Made by a program: the position numbers and the translations under genes. This document shows positions 5,173-12,259 of a stretch of DNA of 20,438 nucleotides, piece after piece (the stretch's first letter is position 1; each line of letters begins with the position of its first letter). The notes beneath the pieces are model-generated. The model was given only the letters and a program-made list of their open reading frames with translations, was not told the DNA's origin and ran no database searches. Source of the stretch: UBA7398 sp963978235 (GTDB lineage: Bacteria; Actinomycetota; Actinomycetes; Nanopelagicales; Nanopelagicaceae); contig CAXBQM010000013.1 of assembly GCA_963978235.1 (NCBI GenBank), forward strand, positions 1-20,438. The letters are read 5' to 3'.

Positions 5173-7581
5173 ATGAAGATTGTTTCTATCGGTGGTGGTG
5201 CAGCAGGTTTGTACTTCGCGATTTTGATGAAGAAACAAAATCCTGCGCATGAAATCACTGTCATTGAACGCAATCGTCCATACGACACATTTGGTTGGGG
5301 CGTCGTCTTCTCCGACTCAACTCTCTCAAACTTTGTTCGCGCCGATGAACCCACAGCTCGGGAAATTCTCGGTTCGTTTAATCACTGGGATGACATCGAT
5401 GTTCGCATCCATGGCAAGAGCGTTATTTCAGGCGGACATGGGTTCTGTGGAATCGGTCGCAAGCGTTTACTTAATATTCTGCAAGAGCGCGCTGAAAAAC
5501 TCGGCGTTAAATTAGTTTTCGAAACAAATATTGACGACGATCAAGCCGTTGCAGCTCAATACGATGCGGATTTGATCATTGCCGCTGATGGCATTAATAG
5601 CGCAGTAAGAACGCGTTACAAGGATTCATTCAAACCTGATATCGATACGCGCGTCTGTCGATTTGTCTGGCTTGGAACAAAGAAGATGTTTAAAGACTTC
5701 ACATTTATCTTCAAAGAGACTGAGTTCGGTTGGTTCCAAGCACACATCTATCAATTCGATGGTGATACCTCAACATTCATTGTGGAAACTCCCGAAGAGG
5801 TCTGGCAGAAAGCTGGACTTGAACATATGAGCCAAGAAGAAGGAATCGCATTCTGCGAAAACCTCTTCAAAGAACATCTCGATGGTGCACCGCTATTGAG
5901 TAACGCTTCTCATCTTCGCGGTTCGGCAATTTGGATTAAATTCCCCCGCATCATCTGTGAGAACTGGATTCACTGGAACACTATTAATGGGAAAAAAGTT
6001 CCAGTCATTTTGATGGGCGATGCCGCACATACTGCGCACTTCTCCATCGGTTCTGGCACCAAACTTGCGATGGAAGATGCAATTGAACTTGCTCGTTCCT
6101 TTGAAACGTTGGCAAAAGCCGGTTCGACCACGAATATCGATGAAGTGCTCAAGACCTATCAAGATCTCCGCTCCGTTGAAGTTCTAAAAATTCAGAGCGC
6201 AGCGCGTAATGCCATGGAATGGTTTGAGCATCCAGTCCGCTACACGCATTTCCCAGTTGAGCAATTTAATTACTCGCTTCTGACTCGAAGTCAGCGCATC
6301 TCACATCAGAATCTGCGCATCCGCGATGCCAAATTCCTTGATGGCTACGAACGTTGGTTTGCCGAGAAAGCATTTGCTGATGCCGGTGTGCCACTTCCAA
6401 AAAATGGTAGCCAAGTACCACCAATGCTGACGCCATTTAAAGTGCGCGATGTTGTTTTAAAGAATCGAATTGTTGTCTCACCAATGGCGCAGTACTCATC
6501 GCACGATGGCGTTGCTGGCGATTATCACTTAGTTCATCTCGGTGCACGCGCAATGGGTGGGGCTGCCATGGTCTTTACCGAAATGACGTGTGTGACTGCT
6601 GATGCTCGAATTACGCCGGGATGTCCAGGGTTGTATACGCCAGAACACACTGCGGCGTGGAAACGAATAGTTGATTTCGTCCATACAAATTCTGACGCCA
6701 AGATTGCAGTACAACTTGGCCATGCCGGTGCAAAAGGCGCAACCAAACTTGCTTGGGAAGGTATTGATCAACCAGTTGAAAGCGGTGGTTGGCCATTGAT
6801 CTCTGCCTCCGAACAACAATATTTGGCAGGCGTTTCACAAAAGTCCAAAGCAATGGATCGAAGCGATATGGATCGAGTGAAAGCAGATTTCGTTCGTGCA
6901 ACCGAAGAAGCGAACAAAGCTGGATTTGATTGGCTCGAGTTGCACTGCGCGCACGGATATTTACTTTCATCATTTATTTCACCGCTCACCAATAAACGAA
7001 CGGATGAATATGGTGGTTCGCTAGAGAATCGTCTCCGTTATCCACTTGAAGTTTTCAACGCCATTCGTGCCGTCTGGCCACAAGGAAAACCAATGAGCGT
7101 GCGTATCTCCGCGCATGACTGGGTTCCTGGTGGAATTACTCCACAAGACGCAGTAGAGATTGCGAAAGCATTTAAAGCTGCCGGCGCAGATGTAATCGAC
7201 TGTTCGTCAGGTCAGGTTTCTAAAGAAGAGAAACCAGTTTATGGCCGTATGTTCCAGACACCTTTCTCAGATCAAGTTCGAAACGAAGCAAAGATTGCAA
7301 CCATTGCAGTTGGCGCAATTTCCGAAGCAGATCATGCAAACACGATTATCGCTGCTGGTCGCGCAGATCTCTGCGCCGTTGCCCGTCCACATCTTGCTAA
7401 TCCATCATGGACTCTCAATGAGGCCGCAAAAATTGGTTACCTCGATACTCGTTGGCCAAAGCAATATGTCTCGGCAAAAGTTCAACTCGAGCGAAATCTT
7501 GAACGAGAGAAACAATTAGCGGAAGCAGCGAAGAGCGCGATGAGCTATGAGGAAATTACTGCAAAATTTGGCGAAGTTTAG
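5173..7581 (+). CDS. Fused FAD monooxygenase / Old Yellow Enzyme, aminobenzoyl-CoA or salicylyl-CoA type
   Basis: Encodes 802 residues in two domains. The N-terminal part (1-about 390) is a p-hydroxybenzoate-hydroxylase-like flavin monooxygenase: GGGAAG at 7-12 binds FAD, and Asp283 lies in the second FAD motif (MGDAAHTAHF). The C-terminal part (about 415-770) is an FMN-dependent Old Yellow Enzyme: PMAQYS at 437-442, QLGHAG, His591 and His594 in ELHCAHGYL, then TNKRTDEYGGSLENR. This architecture is known in 2-aminobenzoyl-CoA monooxygenase/reductase of Azoarcus, which hydroxylates and reduces the CoA-bound ring, and in salicylyl-CoA 5-hydroxylase (SdgC). Ala439 replaces the cysteine of YqjM-type enzymes. 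The aminobenzoyl-CoA role is favoured by the TDO- and kynureninase-like neighbours. The ATG at 5173 puts the Rossmann strand at the very N-terminus; an ATG nine codons upstream would sit on the palindrome. The 3' end overlaps the convergent iorB-like gene by 26 bp. Confidence 0.82.
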   Translation: MKIVSIGGGAAGLYFAILMKKQNPAHEITVIERNRPYDTFGWGVVFSDSTLSNFVRADEPTAREILGSFNHWDDIDVRIHGKSVISGGHGFCGIGRKRLLNILQERAEKLGVKLVFETNIDDDQAVAAQYDADLIIAADGINSAVRTRYKDSFKPDIDTRVCRFVWLGTKKMFKDFTFIFKETEFGWFQAHIYQFDGDTSTFIVETPEEVWQKAGLEHMSQEEGIAFCENLFKEHLDGAPLLSNASHLRGSAIWIKFPRIICENWIHWNTINGKKVPVILMGDAAHTAHFSIGSGTKLAMEDAIELARSFETLAKAGSTTNIDEVLKTYQDLRSVEVLKIQSAARNAMEWFEHPVRYTHFPVEQFNYSLLTRSQRISHQNLRIRDAKFLDGYERWFAEKAFADAGVPLPKNGSQVPPMLTPFKVRDVVLKNRIVVSPMAQYSSHDGVAGDYHLVHLGARAMGGAAMVFTEMTCVTADARITPGCPGLYTPEHTAAWKRIVDFVHTNSDAKIAVQLGHAGAKGATKLAWEGIDQPVESGGWPLISASEQQYLAGVSQKSKAMDRSDMDRVKADFVRATEEANKAGFDWLELHCAHGYLLSSFISPLTNKRTDEYGGSLENRLRYPLEVFNAIRAVWPQGKPMSVRISAHDWVPGGITPQDAVEIAKAFKAAGADVIDCSSGQVSKEEKPVYGRMFQTPFSDQVRNEAKIATIAVGAISEADHANTIIAAGRADLCAVARPHLANPSWTLNEAAKIGYLDTRWPKQYVSAKVQLERNLEREKQLAEAAKSAMSYEEITAKFGEV

Positions 7582-9130
7582 CGCCAGTTTCATCAGCTAA
7601 CGCAGCCTGTCGAAGTTGTGCAATGCGTTCTGCGCTTTCGGTTGCATGTGATGTATGAAGTCGCTTCGCTTCATTAATGATGGAAGTGAAATTCTTCCAG
7701 CCATTCTTATGAGTATCGCCGTACCCTTTAATGACAGTTGCAGTCTCCGCTAGCTCGCACGCAAATGCATAATCAGCGCGGGCAACATCATTAACAAAAG
7801 TTAACCACTCATCAATTCGAACTTGCTCTGTTGTAAAACGAAGTGAACGTCGACGAATGAAGCGAAGTCGAGCGAGGGTATACAGCAAGAGATAACCATG
7901 AACTGATGTGGTCTGTAGTCGCATACCGTTCTTCGTCAGATTATTAATAAATTTCTGAACTGGAGCGGAATTCATAATTGCTCGACCAAAGAAAGTTGGC
8001 AAGGTGTCAGCAATTTCCTCTGCCATCGGATGGAGATACTCGCGAACTTGCATCATTTGATCATCAGCGATTTTCGCTTCTTTATTGACTCGACCAAAAC
8101 GAGTTCGTCGAGTCTTTAAATCTGCAACTCGGATGGTGTCTTCATACGTCATCCAGAGCGCGGTATATCGCGCAACTTCATTGAGCAATCGGAACGTGCC
8201 ATTACCTGCGACGTTTTCAACGGCAAGAGTTTTCGTAACTCGAGCAAGATACTCATCAGCATAAGTAACATCTTGGTAATCCGCACAACGTTTCACGCCA
8301 TTGATCACCATGACGCGCGCTGGCGCAGGAATCTCAGCCTTTACTCGCTCTGCTTGAGCCTTAAGTTTTGGCCCCACCACACTTGCTGGATTATCAATAA
8401 CTTTCAACTCTTCTTCTGGTGAAAGTCCTGGTTTGGTATCAGTTGGTTTAGGACCGATCGAAATAGAGACAGCTGATGAGCGAGGTTGCAATTCTGCTTG
8501 TGCAATCGCATACGCTTTTTCAAAGGCAACCAGCGAACTCTTTACGCCAACGCCACCACGTTCAATCGCTTTAATAAATTCGCCTTTTTCAAATGGTAAT
8601 GAGTTACTTCCTGCAAGCGCACCAAAAAGCGCGGCCGAAATAACCGTGCCGCTCTCTTCGGCAACTTTTGCAAAGTTCTCAGCAACGATTCGCTTCGCTG
8701 CTTCTTGGCAGGCTGCAATAAGTTCTTCTGAACTAACACGACCGTCGCCCATCGCAGTACGTTCCTGCATTGAGTAGACACGATTGGTTGAGGCGATGAG
8801 AGTTGTAGTTTCTTTCGTAACAAAGCCACGGAATACTGCGCGCGATGCTTCCATTAATTCTGACGCAACAACAATGTCAACTTCACCAGGAGTTGGCATC
8901 ACGCTAAGAATTGGTTCGCCTTGACCTTCGTTTTTGAAAAATTCTAAGTAATAAACGGTGGCACCAGTTCGTTGGGCAACGCCAGGCACTGATGTTGTCT
9001 GCGCCCAATAACCATTCTGTTCAGCCATATCAACGGCCCAATCAGCAAGCACGCCGCCACCTTCACCACCCATGGCAAGAACAGCCATCGTGATGGGGCG
9101 AGTTACTTTTGTCGATGAAGTATTAGACAC
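7556..9130 (-). CDS. iorB: Indolepyruvate ferredoxin oxidoreductase beta-like subunit with C-terminal extension
   Basis: Encodes about 524 residues. The first ~190 form a pyruvate-ferredoxin-oxidoreductase gamma-type domain with a glycine-rich GGEGGGVLADW segment and the TTSVPGVAQRTGATVYY block typical of the long IorB family. The rest (about 220-500) is the helical C-terminal region found in large and fused arylpyruvate oxidoreductases. With the alpha subunit it would oxidatively decarboxylate indolepyruvate or another arylpyruvate to the arylacetyl-CoA, passing electrons to ferredoxin. The GTG at 9130 overlaps the end of iorA by 8 bp, which suggests translational coupling. An ATG at 9181 (59-bp overlap) and an ATG at 9088, just before the glycine-rich motif, are alternatives. 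Simple stand-alone IorB proteins are only about 200 residues, so this is the extended type. The true substrate is unproven. Confidence 0.83.
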   Translation of the reverse strand: MSNTSSTKVTRPITMAVLAMGGEGGGVLADWAVDMAEQNGYWAQTTSVPGVAQRTGATVYYLEFFKNEGQGEPILSVMPTPGEVDIVVASELMEASRAVFRGFVTKETTTLIASTNRVYSMQERTAMGDGRVSSEELIAACQEAAKRIVAENFAKVAEESGTVISAALFGALAGSNSLPFEKGEFIKAIERGGVGVKSSLVAFEKAYAIAQAELQPRSSAVSISIGPKPTDTKPGLSPEEELKVIDNPASVVGPKLKAQAERVKAEIPAPARVMVINGVKRCADYQDVTYADEYLARVTKTLAVENVAGNGTFRLLNEVARYTALWMTYEDTIRVADLKTRRTRFGRVNKEAKIADDQMMQVREYLHPMAEEIADTLPTFFGRAIMNSAPVQKFINNLTKNGMRLQTTSVHGYLLLYTLARLRFIRRRSLRFTTEQVRIDEWLTFVNDVARADYAFACELAETATVIKGYGDTHKNGWKNFTSIINEAKRLHTSHATESAERIAQLRQAALADETGAKLRQILQ

Positions 9131-11294
9131 TTGCGTGAATTCCAGAAAGTCGACGATCAATTCCGCGTTGCAGCGTTCCAATTACTGCACTTCGCACAAC
9201 GCGCTTTGCTTTGTCCCATAGCGAAGGATTGCTGATGATCTCAGTTCGATAAAACGATGGACAGAGAACGGCAGCATGAGCGGCTTCGCCACAAAGTCCG
9301 CAACCCACGCAGGAATTGAGTACTGCCGCAACCGGATCTTTTCGCATGGGATCTGGGTTAGGCGCAATTGATAGGGAAGGACAACCATTAATTCGAATAC
9401 ATGAGTGATCACCGGTGCAGGTATCTGGATCAACGCCAAATCGCTCACGCACTACACGTTTTCCTTCTTTAATTTTCTTGGTCATCTCTGGTTTTTCGCG
9501 TCGCATGCGATTGAGCGTGCACTCACTCTGCGCAACGATCACTTTAGGACCTTTGATTTTCCCCGTGAGCGCTTCTTTAAAAGTTTCTCGCATCTCTGAG
9601 ACTTTAAATGTATTGGTAACGGTCTTTGCCCACTTCACACCAATGCCACGTACAGCTTCTTCAATTGGATGTTTCGTTGAACGAATCACGTTATCTGCGC
9701 GAGATGAGAGAACATCTTGTCCACCTGTCGCTGCGCTATATGCATTGTCAACGACAACTGTTAAAACATCGCTCTCATTGAAAACTGCGTTACCAATTCC
9801 GCTCGTTAAACCGTTATGCCAGAAGCCGCCGTCGCCCATAAAAGCAATGACGCCGCGATCGGTATCTGCTGATTTAAATGCAGACGCTCCTGCTGATCCA
9901 AGTCCGTAACCCATTGTGGTTGCACCGATATTAAATGGCGGCAAGATCGAGAAGAGGTGACAACCGATATCGGCCGAGACGTGGTGTTTTCCAGTCTCAC
10001 GTTCGGCAAGTTTGAGCGCAGTGAATATTGGACGTTCTGGGCAGCCGGTGCAAAATGATGGCGGACGACCATGAACTTTATCTGGGCCAATAATTGCCGG
10101 AATTGAATTTGGCTTGTCGCCAAGTGGTCGAACAACTACCGGAAGATTTCCTTCATTGAGTAAATGCGCGCCATGCTTTCGCACGAATTCCAAAATGCCT
10201 TTGGTGACAGATGCTGGCGTGTACTCGCCTGCTTTCGGTAATAAATCTTTGCCATGAAGTTTTGTCGGCACATCAGCGCGACGTAGCACGGCGTGAATAT
10301 TCTGTTCAATGTAATCCGGTTGACCTTCTTCAACGAGCAGAACTGCTTTTTTGGACTTCGCGAACTCAATCACTTCATCATCAACGATTGGATACGTCAC
10401 ATTGAGGATATAGAGCGGAATCTTGCTATTTCCATAGACATCAGAGAGACCGAGAAGTTGTAGCGAGCGAATGACCGTGTTGTAGAGGCCACCTTGCAAA
10501 ATGATTCCGAAATCTTCTGCTCCGTCATTGATAACTTCATTGAGTTTATTCTCTTTAATAAATTTCACTGCAGCTGGCCAACGAACATTGACCTTTTCCT
10601 GTTCGTGTGCGAATGATGCTGGTGGGAGAACAACGCGAGCGGCATCTTGTCGCGGATTATTTATCGCATCTGCCAATGTAAATTTCGGTCGCACGTTATC
10701 TTTCGCAGTGAACTTGCCGTGGATGTGGCAGGAGCGAAGTCGAAGCTCAAGCATGACAGGTGTATTACTTGCTTCTGAAAGTTGGAAACCTTTCTCGACC
10801 ATATCGACGATCGCCGTGAGATTTGGTCGTGGATCAAGTAACCAAATTTGCGATTTCATCGCGAACGCATGTGAACGTTCTTGCATGATCGATGAACCTT
10901 CACCGTAATCTTCGCCGACAATTATTAGTGCGCCGCCAGTAACACCGCCTGATGAAAGATTTGCTAACGCATCAGAAGCGACGTTTGTTCCGACCGTTGA
11001 TTTAAAAGTAATTGCGCCGCGAAGTGGGTAATGCACTGATGCAGCGAGCATCGCACCTGCGGTTGCTTCGGATGCGGAATTTTCAAAATGAATTCCAAGT
11101 TCGGAGAGAATTTCATGTGCGTCACCAAGCACATCCATCAAATGGGAAATTGGCGCGCCTTGATATCCGCCAACGTAGGCGACTCCTGATTGCAGCAGCG
11201 CTTTAGTGACGGCGAGAATTCCCTCGCCTGCAAATTCTTCGCCAGCGCCGATTCGAAGCTTCTCAACTTCGGCCGCAAACGAGCGTTCTGCCAT
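9123..11294 (-). CDS. iorA: Indolepyruvate ferredoxin oxidoreductase alpha-like subunit
   Basis: Encodes 723 residues. The order is a pyrimidine-binding POR domain (about 20-200), a middle transketolase-like domain, a TPP-binding domain with the GDG motif at 487-489 (GDGGFWHNG), and a C-terminal ferredoxin-like region. Cysteines are at 626, 632 and 638 (TCTGDHSC..GCPS) and at 662, 665, 668 and 678 (CVGCGLC..CPSF). These are spaced more widely than in classical archaeal IorA but recur in the arylpyruvate branch. The reaction expected from the family is arylpyruvate + CoA + oxidised ferredoxin to arylacetyl-CoA + CO2. A strong Shine-Dalgarno (AGGGGGAGA, 11299-11307) sits six bases from the ATG, better than most genes here. 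The gene heads a two-gene unit with iorB and diverges from the cyclase-family hydrolase. Such enzymes are often oxygen-sensitive, which is notable beside oxygenases. Confidence 0.88.
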   Translation of the reverse strand: MAERSFAAEVEKLRIGAGEEFAGEGILAVTKALLQSGVAYVGGYQGAPISHLMDVLGDAHEILSELGIHFENSASEATAGAMLAASVHYPLRGAITFKSTVGTNVASDALANLSSGGVTGGALIIVGEDYGEGSSIMQERSHAFAMKSQIWLLDPRPNLTAIVDMVEKGFQLSEASNTPVMLELRLRSCHIHGKFTAKDNVRPKFTLADAINNPRQDAARVVLPPASFAHEQEKVNVRWPAAVKFIKENKLNEVINDGAEDFGIILQGGLYNTVIRSLQLLGLSDVYGNSKIPLYILNVTYPIVDDEVIEFAKSKKAVLLVEEGQPDYIEQNIHAVLRRADVPTKLHGKDLLPKAGEYTPASVTKGILEFVRKHGAHLLNEGNLPVVVRPLGDKPNSIPAIIGPDKVHGRPPSFCTGCPERPIFTALKLAERETGKHHVSADIGCHLFSILPPFNIGATTMGYGLGSAGASAFKSADTDRGVIAFMGDGGFWHNGLTSGIGNAVFNESDVLTVVVDNAYSAATGGQDVLSSRADNVIRSTKHPIEEAVRGIGVKWAKTVTNTFKVSEMRETFKEALTGKIKGPKVIVAQSECTLNRMRREKPEMTKKIKEGKRVVRERFGVDPDTCTGDHSCIRINGCPSLSIAPNPDPMRKDPVAAVLNSCVGCGLCGEAAHAAVLCPSFYRTEIISNPSLWDKAKRVVRSAVIGTLQRGIDRRLSGIHASV

Positions 11295-11323
11295 GGTCTC
11301 TCCCCCTTGATTTCCGCTAATCC

Positions 11324-11342
11324 TCGCTCAACCTGTGAGCGA
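11324..11342. promoter_or_regulatory. Inverted repeat between iorA and the cyclase-family gene
   Basis: TCGCTCA-ACCTG-TGAGCGA is a perfect 7-5-7 inverted repeat, 30 bp from the iorA start in the 134-bp divergent region 11295-11428. It could be an operator controlling both directions, or a hairpin in the iorAB leader. Confidence 0.4.
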
Positions 11343-11367
11343 TGTCTAGCCAAGAGCCCCTTGCCGA

Positions 11368-11421
11368 GATAACGAATTAGTGACAGGTTTTCCCCCACTG
11401 GTTATCGCCAACGTTAGGAGA
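11368..11421 (+). promoter_or_regulatory. Leader region and strong ribosome binding site of the cyclase-family gene
   Basis: AGGAGA at 11416-11421 lies seven bases from the ATG at 11429 and is one of the two best ribosome binding sites in the window. Upstream, GATAAC (11368-11373) can pair with GTTATC (11401-11406), and the nested AGTG and CACT can pair inside it, giving a possible bulged hairpin. A loose -35-like GTGACA is at 11380-11385, but no convincing -10 box follows, so the promoter call is weak. Confidence 0.35.
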
Positions 11422-11428
11422 ATTATTA

Positions 11429-12202
11429 ATGGCCGATCTCAAAGCACTTGCCAATGAACTTGTTTCGGGTTCGGTGCAAGTAATTGATCTCACAGCTCCG
11501 TTGCATGAAGGAACTCCAATTCTCGGACTTCCAGAACCAATGGGACAGACTGCAAAATTTAAATTAGAACTTATCTCTCAATACGATGATAAAGGTCCAG
11601 CCTGGTACTGGAACAACTTCCACACTGGTGAACACACCGGCACACACTTTGATGCGCCAATTCACTGGGTGACCGGAAAGAATCTCGATGACGTTTCCCA
11701 AGTTCCACCACAACGTCTCGTTGGCCCAGCAGTAGTTTTGGATTTCACTAAAGAAGTTGCAGCAAATCCTGATTTCTTACTTGATGTTTCCCATGTGCAA
11801 GCTTGGGAGAAAGCTAATGGCGCAATTCCAAAAGGCGCTTGGGTTCTCTTCCGCACCGGTTGGTCACAGTACGGTGAAGATCCAGCGAAGTTTGCGAACG
11901 CTGATGCAAATGGCCCACACACTCCAGGTCTTACTGTTGAGTGCGCTGACTACTTCGCAACCAAGACTGACATTCTCGGAATGGGTGTAGAGACAGTAGG
12001 AACCGATGCTGGTCAAGCATTTGGTTTCTCCACTCCGTTCCCATGCCATGGCATGTTCCTTGGCAACAACAAGTACGGTCTTACCCAACTTCGCAATATT
12101 GATAAGTTGCCAACAACTGGCGCAATTGTGATTGCTGCACCTTTGAAGATTGTTAAAGGTTCAGGAAGTCCATGCCGAGTCTTGGCGCTAGTCACGAAGT
12201 AA
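11429..12202 (+). CDS. Cyclase-family metal hydrolase (kynurenine formamidase / isatin hydrolase-like)
   Basis: Encodes 257 residues of the PF04199 family. The diagnostic metal motif HTGTHFDAP is at 69-77, with His69, His73 and Asp75 as expected ligands (family HxGTHxD), His65 just before, and His79 as a likely catalytic base. Relatives include bacterial kynurenine formamidase KynB (about 210 residues, N-formylkynurenine to kynurenine plus formate) and isatin hydrolase (about 260 residues, opens isatin to isatinate); the length is closer to the latter group. With a TDO homologue and a kynureninase-like protein in the island, deformylation of an N-formyl aminophenyl ketone is the best inference; opening of an oxindole or isatin ring is the alternative. 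It diverges from iorAB and ends at a strong terminator, so it is probably monocistronic. Confidence 0.75.
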   Translation: MADLKALANELVSGSVQVIDLTAPLHEGTPILGLPEPMGQTAKFKLELISQYDDKGPAWYWNNFHTGEHTGTHFDAPIHWVTGKNLDDVSQVPPQRLVGPAVVLDFTKEVAANPDFLLDVSHVQAWEKANGAIPKGAWVLFRTGWSQYGEDPAKFANADANGPHTPGLTVECADYFATKTDILGMGVETVGTDAGQAFGFSTPFPCHGMFLGNNKYGLTQLRNIDKLPTTGAIVIAAPLKIVKGSGSPCRVLALVTK

Positions 12203-12213
12203 TAATTACTAAT

Positions 12214-12243
12214 AAAAAAACCCGCCGAGAGGCGGGTTTTTTT
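12214..12243. terminator. Bidirectional intrinsic terminator
   Basis: Seven A residues, CCCGCC, a GAGA tetraloop, GGCGGG and seven T residues form a perfect 13-bp stem with A/T tracts on both sides. It serves the cyclase-family gene on the plus strand (stop at 12202) and the FAD oxidoreductase on the minus strand (stop at 12260). It is the only textbook terminator I see in the window. Confidence 0.95.
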
Positions 12244-12259
12244 ATTTACTTGTGAAAGT

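Noticed and set aside
9131..9181. ATG at 9181 as the start of iorB
   Set aside because: It would give a 59-bp overlap with iorA and 17 residues that are antisense-like to nothing conserved; the GTG at 9130 overlaps by 8 bp. Not excluded.
10501..10908. A 135-residue plus-strand open frame within iorA
   Set aside because: It lies wholly antisense to a confident gene and looks like low-complexity shadow translation.
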